A stretch of DNA of 64,000 bases from Lentzea californiensis (GTDB lineage Bacteria > Actinomycetota > Actinomycetes > Mycobacteriales > Pseudonocardiaceae). Below the pieces are notes generated by a model. The model searched no databases. It saw only the letters and a program-made list of their open reading frames with translations, and was not told the DNA's origin. The position numbers and the translations under genes were made by a program. The DNA lies in assembly GCF_024648825.1 (NCBI RefSeq), contig NZ_JANBBE010000003.1, positions 310,001 through 374,000 of the forward strand. Direction: 5' to 3'. Position 1 is the stretch's first letter. Every line of letters starts with the position of its first letter. Below are positions 33,026-43,004 of the stretch, in pieces.

Positions 33026-35501
33026 CGGTCGCCGGGGTGAGCTGAGGATCTACCTCGGCGCCGCTCCCGGCGCCGGCAAGACCTTCGCCGTGCTCGGCGA
33101 GGCCCACCGGCGCCGGGAGCGCGGCACGGAGGTGGTCGTCGGACTCGTGGAGACCCACGGCCGGGACAGGACCGCCTCCCTGCTCGAAGGCCTGGAGGTG
33201 GTGCCACGCAGGGTGGTGCGGCACCGCGAACTCGAAGTGTCCGAAATGGACGTGGACGCGGTCCTGGCCCGCCGGCCCGAGGTGGCGGTGGTCGACGAGC
33301 TCGCGCACACCAACGCGCCGGGCTCGCGCAACGAGAAGCGGTGGCAGGACGTCGAGGAACTGCTCGAAGCGGGCATCGACGTCCTGTCGACGGTGAACGT
33401 CCAGCACCTGGAGTCGCTCAACGACGTCGTCGAGCGGATCACCGGTGTGCGGCAACGGGAAACGGTGCCGGACGAGGTGGTCCGCCGCGCCGAGCAGGTC
33501 GAGCTGGTCGACATCACGCCCGAGGCGTTGCGACGGCGGCTGGCCCACGGCAACGTCTACCCGGCACACCGGATCGACGCCGCGCTGGGCAACTACTTCC
33601 GGCTCGGCAACCTGACGGCGTTGCGCGAGCTGGCGTTGCTGTGGGTCGCCGACCAGGTCGACGTCGCGTTGCAGCGGTACCGCAGCGAGAAGGAGATCAC
33701 CGACACCTGGGAGACCAGGGAACGGGTCGTCGTCTCGGTCACCGGAGGCCCGGAGAGCGAGACGCTGATCCGCCGCGCCCGCCGGATCGCGACGAGGGCG
33801 GGCGCGGAGCTCCTGGTGGTGCACGTGCTGCGCGGCGACGGCCTGTCCGGTGCCACACCCGAGCACATCGCCCGCTCCCGCAGGATCACCGAGGACGTCG
33901 GTGCCACGTTCCACTCGGTGGTGGGCGACGACGTGCCCACGGCGCTGCTGGAGTTCGCTCGCGGGGTCAACGCCACCCAGCTCGTGCTGGGCACCTCGCG
34001 CAGGTCACGGGTCGCGCGCGCGTTCGACGAGGGCATCGGCGCGGCCGTGGTGCAGGAGTCCGGCGCGATCGACGTGCACATGGTCACGCACGACGAGTCG
34101 CGGCGAGGGCTGCGCTGGAGGACCGGCGTGGATCCGCTGTCGCTGCAGCGCCGCCTCATCGGCTGGAGCCTGTCGCTGGTGTTGCCGGCCGCGGTGACGG
34201 CGCTGGGCACGCTGTGGCGCGACGAGCTGGACTTCTCGACCGACCTGGTGGCGTTCCTGCTGGTCACGTGCGTGGTGGCGATCGCGGGCGGGCTGGGGCC
34301 CGCGTTGTTCTGCGCGGTCCTGGGGGCTGGGCTGCTGAACTACTTCTTCACCGAGCCCTACTACAGCCTGGCCGTGCGGACGCCGGAGAACGTGATCACG
34401 CTGGCGGCCATGGTGATCGTCGCGACCGTGGTGGCGCTGACGGTCGACCGGGCGGCGCGGCTGGCGGAGCAGGGCGCGCGGGCGCGGACCGAGGCCGCGT
34501 TGCTGGCCTCCTACTCGCGCACCGTGCTCACGAGCCCGTATCCGCTGACCCGGCTGCTGGAGAAGATCCGGGAGAACTTCGGCCTGGAGTCGGTCGTGCT
34601 GGCGGAACGACGGGACGGTGCGTGGAAGTGCGTGGAGCGCGCCGGAAGCGATCTCGGTCCCGTGACCGAGGTGGCGGTCACCGGCGACGTGCGGCTGAGG
34701 CTGAGCGGGCGCGTGCTGCCCGCGAGCGACCAGCGGGTGCTGGAAGCCGCGGCAGGGCAGACGTTCGTGGCACTGCGGCAGCAACGGATGGCCGCTGAAG
34801 CCCTGCACGCGCAACGGAAGGCGGAGACGTCGGAGTTGCGCACGGCCCTGCTGTCGGCGGTGGGCCATGACCTCCGCACACCGCTGACGTCCATCAAGGC
34901 GGCGATCGGGAGCCTGCGCGACGACTCGCTGCCACTGTCCGAAGAGGACGTGAGCGAGCTGATGGCGACCGTGGAGGAGTCCGCGGACCGGCTGACCGGC
35001 CTGGTGGACAACCTGCTGGACTCGTCCCGGCTCGCGACCGGTTCGGTCGAGCCGGTGCTGCGGCCGGTCGGCTACTACGAGGTCGTGGCCAGGGCACTGA
35101 CCGGCATCGGGGGAGAGGTGTCGGTGGTGGTGGCCGAGGACCTGCCGCCCGTGCTGGCGGACCTGGGGCTGCTGGAACGCGTGGTCGCGAACGTGGTGGA
35201 CAACGCCCTGCGGCACGGCAGCCCGTCGCCGGTGGCGGTCCGAGCGAGCAGCCACGGCTCGTCCGTCGAGCTGCGGGTCGTGGACCACGGCCCCGGACTG
35301 CCGAAGAAGGCGGAACACAAGCTGTTCGCGCCGTTCCAGCGCCTCGGCGACCGCTCCGCCACACCGGGCGTCGGGCTCGGGCTGAGCGTCGCGAAGGGCT
35401 TCACCGCCGCCATGGGCGGGGAGATCAGCGCCGAGGACACCCCGGGCGGCGGACTGACCGTCGTCATCTCCCTGCCCGTCTACGAGGAGAGTTCCCGATG
35501 A
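33003..35501 (+). CDS. kdpD: Sensor histidine kinase KdpD
   Basis: This 832-residue sensor has the N-terminal KdpD domain with Walker A GAAPGAGKT (residues 19-27), a universal-stress-like domain (~240-370), four membrane helices (~385-490), a GAF-like region, HisKA with H622 in AVGHDLRTPLTS, and HATPase_c. It senses K+ limitation and ionic state and phosphorylates KdpE. The only suitable start is the GTG at 33003, inside kdpC, which gives a short N-terminus ahead of RIYLGAAPG. Confidence 0.96.
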   Translation: MPSTAPVDGRRGELRIYLGAAPGAGKTFAVLGEAHRRRERGTEVVVGLVETHGRDRTASLLEGLEVVPRRVVRHRELEVSEMDVDAVLARRPEVAVVDELAHTNAPGSRNEKRWQDVEELLEAGIDVLSTVNVQHLESLNDVVERITGVRQRETVPDEVVRRAEQVELVDITPEALRRRLAHGNVYPAHRIDAALGNYFRLGNLTALRELALLWVADQVDVALQRYRSEKEITDTWETRERVVVSVTGGPESETLIRRARRIATRAGAELLVVHVLRGDGLSGATPEHIARSRRITEDVGATFHSVVGDDVPTALLEFARGVNATQLVLGTSRRSRVARAFDEGIGAAVVQESGAIDVHMVTHDESRRGLRWRTGVDPLSLQRRLIGWSLSLVLPAAVTALGTLWRDELDFSTDLVAFLLVTCVVAIAGGLGPALFCAVLGAGLLNYFFTEPYYSLAVRTPENVITLAAMVIVATVVALTVDRAARLAEQGARARTEAALLASYSRTVLTSPYPLTRLLEKIRENFGLESVVLAERRDGAWKCVERAGSDLGPVTEVAVTGDVRLRLSGRVLPASDQRVLEAAAGQTFVALRQQRMAAEALHAQRKAETSELRTALLSAVGHDLRTPLTSIKAAIGSLRDDSLPLSEEDVSELMATVEESADRLTGLVDNLLDSSRLATGSVEPVLRPVGYYEVVARALTGIGGEVSVVVAEDLPPVLADLGLLERVVANVVDNALRHGSPSPVAVRASSHGSSVELRVVDHGPGLPKKAEHKLFAPFQRLGDRSATPGVGLGLSVAKGFTAAMGGEISAEDTPGGGLTVVISLPVYEESSR

Positions 35502-36175
35502 CATCAGTGCTGGTGGTCGACGACGAACCGCAGATCGTGCGCGCGTTGAGGATCAACCTCAGCGCACGGGGCTACGACGTGATGACGGCCTACGACGGCA
35601 GATCCGCCCTGGGCGTCGCCGTCGAGGGCAAGCCGGACGTCGTCGTGCTCGACCTCGGCCTGCCGGACATCGACGGCGTGGACGTGATCGCGGGCCTGCG
35701 CGGCTGGACCACGATCCCGATCATCGTGCTGTCCGCGCGCACCGACTCGTCGGCCAAGGTCGAGGCCCTCGACGCCGGCGCCGACGACTACGTGACGAAG
35801 CCGTTCGGGATGGACGAGCTGCTGGCCAGGCTGCGGGCCGCCGTGCGCCGCAACGCGTCTCGCGAGGACTGCGACCCCGTGGTCGAGACGGCGTCGTTCG
35901 TCGTCGACCTGGCGGTGAAGAAGGTGCGGCGGAACGGGCGCGAGGTCCACCTGACGCCGACCGAGTGGGGTCTCGTCGAGATCCTCGCGCGCAACCCCGG
36001 CCGGCTGGTGTCGCAGAAGCAGCTGTTGCAGGAGGTGTGGGGACCGATGCACGTCAACGAGTCCCAGTACCTGCGCGTCTACTTCGCCCAGCTGCGGCGC
36101 AAGCTGGAGGACGACCCGGCCCGCCCGCGCCACCTCATCACCGAGCCGGGAATGGGGTACCGCTTCGAGGTGTGA
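35498..36175 (+). CDS. kdpE: Response regulator KdpE (OmpR family)
   Basis: This 225-residue protein has a receiver domain with D8/D9 and phospho-acceptor D52 (VVVLDLGLPDIDG), and an OmpR-type winged helix ending EPGMGYRFEV. ATG overlaps the kdpD stop. KdpE activates the kdp operon; the tandem repeats at 28650-28679 are its possible site. Confidence 0.96.
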   Translation: MTSVLVVDDEPQIVRALRINLSARGYDVMTAYDGRSALGVAVEGKPDVVVLDLGLPDIDGVDVIAGLRGWTTIPIIVLSARTDSSAKVEALDAGADDYVTKPFGMDELLARLRAAVRRNASREDCDPVVETASFVVDLAVKKVRRNGREVHLTPTEWGLVEILARNPGRLVSQKQLLQEVWGPMHVNESQYLRVYFAQLRRKLEDDPARPRHLITEPGMGYRFEV

Positions 36176-36252
36176 GGTCGACGGGAAGCCGTGATCGCGC
36201 TTCCGGTGTGGATCCGGCCGTAGATCCTCCGGCTAGCCCTACTGTCCCACCG

Positions 36253-36290
36253 CCCCGAAGTCGCTAACTTGGAGCCAGGGGACTTCGGGG
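36253..36290. promoter_or_regulatory. 10-bp inverted repeat before the amidohydrolase gene
   Basis: CCCCGAAGTC (36253-36262) and GACTTCGGGG (36281-36290) are perfect complements around an 18-nt loop. The repeat ends 12 nt before the GTG start and just before the GAAGGTGGAG ribosome binding site. It could be an operator over the promoter or an mRNA hairpin controlling translation. Confidence 0.55.
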
Positions 36291-36302
36291 GAAGGTGGAG
36301 CA

Positions 36303-37793
36303 GTGGGGGAGTTTGCGCGCCGGGACGTGCTGTCCTGGCTGGGGAAAGGCGCACTCGGAGCGGTCGCGCTGGGTGCCGTGGGGCAACCCGCGATGGCGGC
36401 GAGCGGCGTGACCGTGCTGCGAGGAGCGACGCTCGTCGACGGCACGGGGCGCCCGCCCGTCCGTGACGCGACCATCGTGCTGGCCGGCGACCGGATCCTG
36501 GCCGCCGGCCGCCACCGTGACGTCCCGCGCGGCCTGCGGGTGATCGACGTGGCCGGGAAGTACGTGATCCCAGGCCTGTGGGACCTGCACACGCACGCGA
36601 CGTTCTACGAGAACACCGTCGCGCCACTGCACGTCGTCCAAGGCGTCACCGGCATCCGCGAGATGTGGGGCCAGCCCGAGACCCACGACACCCGCCGTCG
36701 CATCGAGACCGGCGAGGTCCTCGGTCCGCGCATGGTGGTCGCCAGCACGATCGTCGACGGACCCGGCTCCATCTGGCCCGGTTCGGACGTCGTCCGCACC
36801 CCGGCGGAGGCCCGCGCCGCCGTGCGCAGGGCCAGGGACGGGGGAGCGGACTTCGTCAAGGTCTACTCGTTCCTCTCGCCGGAGTGCCACGCCGCCATCG
36901 CCGACGAGGCCCGCAGGCTCCGGATCCCGTTCGCCGGGCACGTTCCGGCCCGCGTGCCGGTGCAGGACGCGCTGGCGCAGCACACCCACGAACACCTCTA
37001 CAACCTGTTCACGTCCACATCGGACAACGCCGACGCCCTGTACGCGCAGCTCCGTGCCATGCCCGACGACCCGGCCGACCCGAACTGGTGGGGCCGCCAC
37101 GCGGGCCGGATGGAACGCGCGGCCGTCGCCACCCACTCACCGGCCCGCGCCCGGCAGGTGTTCGCCGCGATGGCCGGGCAGGGGACCTGGCAGTCGCCGA
37201 CGCTCTTCGTCGAACGGAACATGTCCCGCTCGCCCGAGACCATCACGAACGATCCGGTGGCCCTCGAACGGATGCGGTACATCCCGGTCGGCCTGCGCGC
37301 GCAGTGGCAGCAGATCATGTCCGGCCGCCCCACCCGCACGCCTGAGGAAGTCGCGGAGCTGCGGAAGTTCGGCGACGCCCGCATGCGCCTGCTCCAGCAG
37401 ATGCACGAGGCGGGTGTGGGCGTCGTCGCGGGCACGGACGCGGGCTTCGCCTACGTCTTCCCGGGCTTCTCCCTGCACGACGAGCTGGCGTTGCTGGTCC
37501 AGGCGGGTCTCAGCCCGGCCCAGGCCCTCCAGGCCGCCACCCGCGACGCCGCGCGCTGCGTCGGCCGGGAGCACGAGTCGGGCACGGTCACGCCGGGCAA
37601 GCAGGCGGACCTGGTCGTGCTGGACGCGGACCCGTTGCGGGACATCACGAACGTGGGCCGCATCCACGCCGTCGTCAGCCGGGGCCGCTACCTCGGCCCG
37701 GCCGACCGCGCGCGCGTCCTCCGGGAGATCGAGGTCGCCGCACAGGAACCGGTCGAGGCACCGGCGACGCCGATGGGGTGCTGCGAGCACTGA
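36303..37793 (+). CDS. Tat-exported amidohydrolase (imidazolonepropionase/prolidase-like)
   Basis: This 496-residue metal-dependent hydrolase starts with a twin-arginine signal (RRDVLSWLGKGALGAVALGA). The amidohydrolase fold is clear: VIPGLWDLHTHATF supplies the first His pair, HVPARVPV and the later HTHEH supply others, and GTDAGFAY supplies the metal-ligand Asp. The end GTVTPGKQADLVVLDADPL is the usual C-terminal beta-sandwich. The substrate could be a peptide-like or cyclic amide. The Tat signal means it acts outside the cell with metal already bound. The Cys pair near the C-terminus (GCCEH) is unusual. Confidence 0.87.
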   Translation: MGEFARRDVLSWLGKGALGAVALGAVGQPAMAASGVTVLRGATLVDGTGRPPVRDATIVLAGDRILAAGRHRDVPRGLRVIDVAGKYVIPGLWDLHTHATFYENTVAPLHVVQGVTGIREMWGQPETHDTRRRIETGEVLGPRMVVASTIVDGPGSIWPGSDVVRTPAEARAAVRRARDGGADFVKVYSFLSPECHAAIADEARRLRIPFAGHVPARVPVQDALAQHTHEHLYNLFTSTSDNADALYAQLRAMPDDPADPNWWGRHAGRMERAAVATHSPARARQVFAAMAGQGTWQSPTLFVERNMSRSPETITNDPVALERMRYIPVGLRAQWQQIMSGRPTRTPEEVAELRKFGDARMRLLQQMHEAGVGVVAGTDAGFAYVFPGFSLHDELALLVQAGLSPAQALQAATRDAARCVGREHESGTVTPGKQADLVVLDADPLRDITNVGRIHAVVSRGRYLGPADRARVLREIEVAAQEPVEAPATPMGCCEH

Positions 37794-37903
37794 TGTGGTC
37801 CCCGCCACCGCGGTCGTCAGGATCGCGTCAAGGCGGGGCCCGCCCGTGTCAGGGTCTCGTCCGGAACCTGGGCACGGACCCGCGGCAGGCGTGTGCTGGA
37901 CGC

Positions 37904-39214
37904 ATGACACTCGCGGAGTTGTTGCCCAGCACCGGATGCTCCACCGAACCGGTGCTGGAGGACGGTCTCTGGCCGGACGGCACCCGGATCGCCGGCCAGG
38001 ACCTGGTCATCGGTGGAGTCCCCGCCACTCAGCTCGCGGCCCGCTTCGGCACCCCGTGCCAGGTCCTGGACGAACGGACGGTCCGCACCAGGGCGAGGGC
38101 CTTCCGCGCCGCACTCCCCGGCGTCGAGGTCGTGTTCGCGGGGAAGTCGTTGCCCTGTCCCGAGGTCTACCGGTGGATGGCGCAGGAAGGCCTGTCCCTG
38201 GACGTGTCGTCGGCCGGAGAGCTCGCACTGGCCAGGGCCGCGGGCTTCCCGGCGGCACGAATCGTCATGCACGGCAACGTGAAGACCGCCGAGGACCTCA
38301 AGGCGGCCCTGGAGCACGGCGTCTCCAGGATCGTCGTCGACTCGTTCGACGAGATCGCCCAGCTCGGTGCCCTGGCGACCCGCGGCCAGGAGGTCATGGT
38401 CCGCGTGACGCCCGGCGTCGACGCCCACACCCACGCCAAGATCGCGACCGGCGTGGAGGACCAGAAGTTCGGCTTCTCACTGGCTTCCGGCGCCGCTCTG
38501 GAGGCGATCCTGCGCGTGGCCGAGCAGCCGTCGCTGACACTCGTGGGCCTGCACTGCCACATCGGCTCGCAGGTGAAACACGTTGCGAGCTATGAAGAGG
38601 CCGTGCGGCGGATGGCGGGCCTGATCGCGTCCTGCGGCACCAGGATCGAACAGCTCGACCTCGGCGGCGGGTTCTGCGCGCCGTACCTCAAGGGCGACAC
38701 GGACTTCGACCTCGCGGGGTTCGCCCACCGCGTCCAGGGCGCCCTCAACTACGAGTGCGCGCTGCACCGCGTCCCACTCCCGCGCCTGCTCGTCGAACCC
38801 GGACGCGCGATCGTCGCGAACGCCGGGGTGACGCTGTACCGGGTGTGCGCGGTCAAGGAGTCGACCCGGACGTTCGTGGCCGTCGACGGCGGCATGAGCG
38901 ACAACCCGCGTCCCGCGTTGTACGGCGTGAAGTACGCCGTCCGGCTCGTGGGCCGCGGCGGAAAAGCCAAGCCCGTCACCGTTGTCGGCCGGCACTGCGA
39001 GGCCGGTGACGTGCTCGCCGAGGACGTGCTCCTCCCCGGCGACGTGCACGCGGGAGACCTGCTCGCCGTCCCCGCGACGGGTGCCTACCACCACGCCCTG
39101 GCCTCGAACTACAACCAGGTCTGCCGGCCGCCGGTCATCGCCGTCAGCGACGGGGTCGCCAGGCCGATCGTGCGCAGGGAGACGGAGGAGGACCTGCTGC
39201 GCCGCTACGTTTGA
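37904..39214 (+). CDS. lysA: LysA-type PLP-dependent decarboxylase (diaminopimelate decarboxylase family)
   Basis: This 436-residue fold-type III PLP enzyme has the PLP lysine K81 (VFAGKSLP), HCHIGSQ, LDLGGGF, EPGRAIVANAG and CEAGDVLAED. The family makes lysine from meso-diaminopimelate. Two details differ from typical LysA. The cofactor motif reads FAGKSLP and not YAxKA, and the substrate-binding CESGD reads CEAGD. The gene stands alone, not next to hom/thr genes. It may be a secondary LysA or a relative acting on another D-amino acid. ATG at 37904 is preferred because it fits the family N-terminus. Confidence 0.85.
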   Translation: MTLAELLPSTGCSTEPVLEDGLWPDGTRIAGQDLVIGGVPATQLAARFGTPCQVLDERTVRTRARAFRAALPGVEVVFAGKSLPCPEVYRWMAQEGLSLDVSSAGELALARAAGFPAARIVMHGNVKTAEDLKAALEHGVSRIVVDSFDEIAQLGALATRGQEVMVRVTPGVDAHTHAKIATGVEDQKFGFSLASGAALEAILRVAEQPSLTLVGLHCHIGSQVKHVASYEEAVRRMAGLIASCGTRIEQLDLGGGFCAPYLKGDTDFDLAGFAHRVQGALNYECALHRVPLPRLLVEPGRAIVANAGVTLYRVCAVKESTRTFVAVDGGMSDNPRPALYGVKYAVRLVGRGGKAKPVTVVGRHCEAGDVLAEDVLLPGDVHAGDLLAVPATGAYHHALASNYNQVCRPPVIAVSDGVARPIVRRETEEDLLRRYV

Positions 39215-39258
39215 TCATTCGGGTGCCGAGTCGAACGTCTGTTCCCTAGGGTGGCGCG

Positions 39259-40539
39259 ATGCACTCGTACGCCTACGTGGCCGACTCCCGGCTGGACGAG
39301 ACGCGGCGCGCCCTCGGACTGCAGACCTCCGGTGGCCGGGCGCCGAACCCGCGCTTCTTCACCGGGTTCCTCGGCGACGCGCAGCAGGCCGCGACGGCGT
39401 TGCTCGCCATCGCCAAGATCGCCGGCACCCGCTACTTCCAGCCCACCACCGAGCGCCTGCGGGACCCGGTCGTCACCTGCAACGGCGACCGGCTGCGCTT
39501 CGAGTCGTTCTCCGGCTGCTGCGGTGTCTACGCGCGCCTGGACGTCCTCGGCGACGCCCTCGACGGTGAGGTGCACGACCGCGGCACCACGAACGTCGAC
39601 GTCAACGAGCCGCTGCGGCGCGCGCTCGCCCGCGTGACCAAGGGCGACCCGCTGCACCTCACGGTCGGGCCCGACCAGGTCGAGTTCGGCACGCTCGACG
39701 GCGCGGTCGTCGAGAAGAAGGTCCCGCTGCCGCCGCGCTGGTTGCGGGGGTTCGCCGAGACCCAGGTCCTCACCTCGAAGTTCGACCTGAAGGCCGAGCT
39801 CTCGGCGGCGGACGCGCAGCGGTTCCTCAAGACGCTGCCCAAGGGCCGTGCGGCGGTGTGGGCGGTGCCGTCCGGGAGGTCGCTGCGGCTCAGCGGAACG
39901 GCCTCGGCCAACGCGGTGTGCCTGGCGGGCCCGAACCGCCTCGAGACGCTCATCCCGTTGCTGCGCTTCGCGAAGGCCGTCCGGCTCTACGGTCCGCCGG
40001 CCGACGGCAAGCCGGTCGCGAGCGGCTGGGAGGTCGACCTCGGTGCGCAACGCCTGACGCTCGTCCTGTCGCCCGAGGTCACCCGCGGCCTGTCCGGCGA
40101 AGGCGCGGTCCTCGACGGACTCGCCGCCGGAGACGCCGACACCGACGCCGAACTGGTCGGCGCGCTGCTCGACTTCGAGCCCCGCGTGGACGTCGCCGAC
40201 CTGGCCGACCGGTCCGGGCTCACCCCGGCCAGGGTCAGGGACGCGCTGGCACAACTGGGCACGGCCGGCCGCGTGGGCTACGACCTCGCCGAGGCGTCGT
40301 ACTTCCACCGCGAACTGCCCTACGGCGGCATCGACGTCGAGGCCATGAACCCCAGGCTGCGCAACGCGAAGGCGCTCGTCGCGCAGAACGCCGTCGGCTG
40401 GGACGGCGACACCGCGGTCGTCGGCACTTACCGCGTCAACGGCGAGGCGTGCACCTGCCAGTGGTGGGCCGAGTACCGCGGCGGGCGCGGCAAGTGCAAG
40501 CACGTGCTGGCCGCGGACATGGTCAGGGGCAAGGCGTGA
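39259..40539 (+). CDS. SWIM zinc-finger protein
   Basis: This 426-residue protein ends with a SWIM zinc finger: C398-T-C400, thirteen residues, then C413-K-H415. The first third has the block DRLRFESFSGCCGVYARLD found in actinobacterial SWIM proteins that accompany DUF6493 genes. The middle is a beta-rich region and a short winged-helix-like part (RVDVADLADRSGLTPARVRDAL). SWIM domains bind DNA or protein. TAGGGT (39247-39252) lies 6 nt before the ATG, so the mRNA is probably leaderless. The stop overlaps the next gene by 4 nt. Confidence 0.85.
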   Translation: MHSYAYVADSRLDETRRALGLQTSGGRAPNPRFFTGFLGDAQQAATALLAIAKIAGTRYFQPTTERLRDPVVTCNGDRLRFESFSGCCGVYARLDVLGDALDGEVHDRGTTNVDVNEPLRRALARVTKGDPLHLTVGPDQVEFGTLDGAVVEKKVPLPPRWLRGFAETQVLTSKFDLKAELSAADAQRFLKTLPKGRAAVWAVPSGRSLRLSGTASANAVCLAGPNRLETLIPLLRFAKAVRLYGPPADGKPVASGWEVDLGAQRLTLVLSPEVTRGLSGEGAVLDGLAAGDADTDAELVGALLDFEPRVDVADLADRSGLTPARVRDALAQLGTAGRVGYDLAEASYFHRELPYGGIDVEAMNPRLRNAKALVAQNAVGWDGDTAVVGTYRVNGEACTCQWWAEYRGGRGKCKHVLAADMVRGKA

Positions 40540-43004
40540 GCTTCGACCGGATCCAGGCCCTGATCGAGGCGGGTCACGCCCACCCGCTGGCGGAGGCGCT
40601 CAAGAGCCTCACCCCCGAGCGGCGCAAGGAGTGCGCGAAGGACCTGATCGCGTACGAGAAGGCACACCGGGCGAGCGACGTGCGCTGGCAGCACGGCGAG
40701 CCGCTGGCGATCGCGGGTGCGGGCCTGCTGCCGAGCGTGTCGGCGCTCACCCCGTGGCTGGTCCGGTACCAGATCTCGATGCACCACAGCCGGCGGCACG
40801 ACGACAACATCGGTGCTCTCGTCGACGTGCTGCGGCATCGCGAGCTCACGTGGATGCCGGACTTGGTCACGAGGATCGCCGCGAGGATGCCGACGCGTGA
40901 GCGCTGGCGGCAGGACCTCCTCCACGTCGTCCTGGAGTTCTGCGGCGACGACCCGCCGGACTCGGACGGCTTCCTGTTGCACTTCATGGACTCCGGCGGC
41001 CACACGAGGTGGAGGCCCGCGTTCGACGCGTTGATCCCGCGGATGCTGGAGGTCGCCGGCAGTGGCGGGATCATGGGCGCCCGCCGCCAGTGGCCCGAGT
41101 TCCTGTGCGACAGGGCGGACCGGCAGGTGCTGCTCGACGGCTGCCTGGCCCGCCTGCAGCAGGGAGGAACGGCCGCCGAGGTGGGTGGTTTCCTCGTCCT
41201 GCACGAGGTCGTCGAGGTCACGGTCGACGAGATCGCGACGCACGTGCGGGACTACGTCGCGATGCTCCCGGACTCGCGGTCGACGGTCGCGGGCCTTGCT
41301 CAGGACCAGCTGAAGCGGCTCGACGATGCCGGCAGGCTCGACTTCGGCCTGCTGTGCGAGGCGAGCAGGTGGGTGTTCGGCCGCACCGAGAAGAAGCTCG
41401 TCCGCGCCCAGCTCGTCTGGCTCGGCAAGCACGGCAAGGCGAACCCGGACAACGTGGTGCTGACTGCTGCGGAGCTGTTCGCGCACGAGTCGGACGACCT
41501 GCGCGGCCAGGCCGTCACGCTGATCGCGAAGCACCTCGGCAACGCTCGCGACACGACGCAGGCCGAGATCCGGGCGCTGGCCGAGCAGCTGCCGGGCGAC
41601 CTGGCGGCACAGCTCGGCGGCACCACGTCCCAGGAACAGGCCCCGGAACTGGCCGCGTTCGAGCCCAGGCCGTTCCCGAGCCCGATCGCCACCCTCGACG
41701 AACTCACCAGGGAGCTGCTCTGCGCGTTCGGCCGCGACTCGAGCTACGTCGAACCGTCCACAGCGGAACGCGTCATCGAGGCGGTGGTCCGGTTCGCCTG
41801 GCAGGACAGGGAAGCTCTCGCCCAGGCGATCCGGCCCTTCGCCGAGAACACCCCGTGGTTCGACGACTCCCAGCACACCCCGCGTTCCGAGCTCATCGGA
41901 GCGGTGCTCGACGCGCAGGACAAGCCGCGCCCGCTGAAGCACGAGGTGAGCACCGAACTGGACTTCGCTCACAACCGGAAGCCGGAGCACGGCATCGGGG
42001 CGCTCGGGGACGCACTCGCGAAGCGGCTGTACGAGATCGGGAGGGGCCTCGTCCACCTGCCGAAGCCGGCCCTGGTCTCCACGCCCACCGAGATGTCCGG
42101 CCTGATCGACCCGGCGACGCTGGCCGGCCGCCTGGCCAGGGCCGAGGCCGAGGGCTGGGAACCGTGGCAGCGCGACCTGCGCCAAGCCCTCCAGCGCCTG
42201 CCACGCGACACGGACCCCGGCCTGTTCGCGTCGCTGACCAGCAAGGCGGGCGCGAAGGTGCGCGACTGGCTCGCGAACAGGACCGACCCCGAGGTCGCCA
42301 TCGCGGAACGCACCTACCGGCATCCGTGGCGGTACTCGTCGTACATGGCCGAGACCGGCCTGTACGCGACCGTCACCCCCGGTTTGGAGGAGCCGGAGCA
42401 GTTCCTGCGCGAGAACGACGCCTGGGGCTCGATGATGGAGTGGTGGCCCTCCTCGTTGCCTGTTCAGCGCGAGGTCGTCGCGGCCCACCTCATTCCGCAC
42501 CTGCGGGCGCGCACGGCGTCGAAGGGCGTCGACGGCCGGCTCCTGCCGATGCTCGCCGAAGCCCACGGCCCGGCGGGCCCCGCCGTGCACCTCGCCCTGT
42601 CGTACGGACTCGGGGCCGAACTGGTCGTCAACCGCGCCCACGCCGTCGACGCGGTCCTGATCCTCGCGGCCCGCGACCAGCTCGACGGCGGAGCGCTCGG
42701 CGACTTCCTGGGGCAGTTGCTCGACATCGGTGACCTCGTGATGAACCGGGTCGCGCCCGGTCTGCGGGACGCGGCCCGTTCCGGCGCGGCAAGGCAGATC
42801 TGGGACGTGCTGGCCGCCGCGTTGCCGAGGCTCTGGACCCACAACCGGGTGGCGGACCTGGTCGAGCTCGCGGTCGAACTGGCCCAGCTGCTCCAGCCCG
42901 GCGGTGAGGTTCCAGGACTCGCCGAGGTAGCGGCCCGCAAGGGATCGAGCAAGTCGGTCGTGCAGGCGAAGAGGCTGATGAACGCACTGGGAGGGACGGC
43001 GTGA
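40536..43004 (+). CDS. DUF6493 family protein, copy 1 (822 aa)
   Basis: This large, mostly alpha-helical protein has HEAT/ARM-like repeats, no signal peptide and no membrane segment. It starts at the GTG overlapping the SWIM gene stop. It shares many blocks with the next gene, among them LTPWLVRYQI, VLEFCGDDPPD, LFAHESDDLRGQAV, ASRWVFGRTEKKL and STPTEMSGL, so the two arose by duplication. DUF6493 genes are regularly found beside SWIM genes in actinobacteria (family knowledge, from memory). Function not known. The helical-repeat build suggests a scaffold or docking protein. Confidence 0.75.
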   Translation: MSFDRIQALIEAGHAHPLAEALKSLTPERRKECAKDLIAYEKAHRASDVRWQHGEPLAIAGAGLLPSVSALTPWLVRYQISMHHSRRHDDNIGALVDVLRHRELTWMPDLVTRIAARMPTRERWRQDLLHVVLEFCGDDPPDSDGFLLHFMDSGGHTRWRPAFDALIPRMLEVAGSGGIMGARRQWPEFLCDRADRQVLLDGCLARLQQGGTAAEVGGFLVLHEVVEVTVDEIATHVRDYVAMLPDSRSTVAGLAQDQLKRLDDAGRLDFGLLCEASRWVFGRTEKKLVRAQLVWLGKHGKANPDNVVLTAAELFAHESDDLRGQAVTLIAKHLGNARDTTQAEIRALAEQLPGDLAAQLGGTTSQEQAPELAAFEPRPFPSPIATLDELTRELLCAFGRDSSYVEPSTAERVIEAVVRFAWQDREALAQAIRPFAENTPWFDDSQHTPRSELIGAVLDAQDKPRPLKHEVSTELDFAHNRKPEHGIGALGDALAKRLYEIGRGLVHLPKPALVSTPTEMSGLIDPATLAGRLARAEAEGWEPWQRDLRQALQRLPRDTDPGLFASLTSKAGAKVRDWLANRTDPEVAIAERTYRHPWRYSSYMAETGLYATVTPGLEEPEQFLRENDAWGSMMEWWPSSLPVQREVVAAHLIPHLRARTASKGVDGRLLPMLAEAHGPAGPAVHLALSYGLGAELVVNRAHAVDAVLILAARDQLDGGALGDFLGQLLDIGDLVMNRVAPGLRDAARSGAARQIWDVLAAALPRLWTHNRVADLVELAVELAQLLQPGGEVPGLAEVAARKGSSKSVVQAKRLMNALGGTA

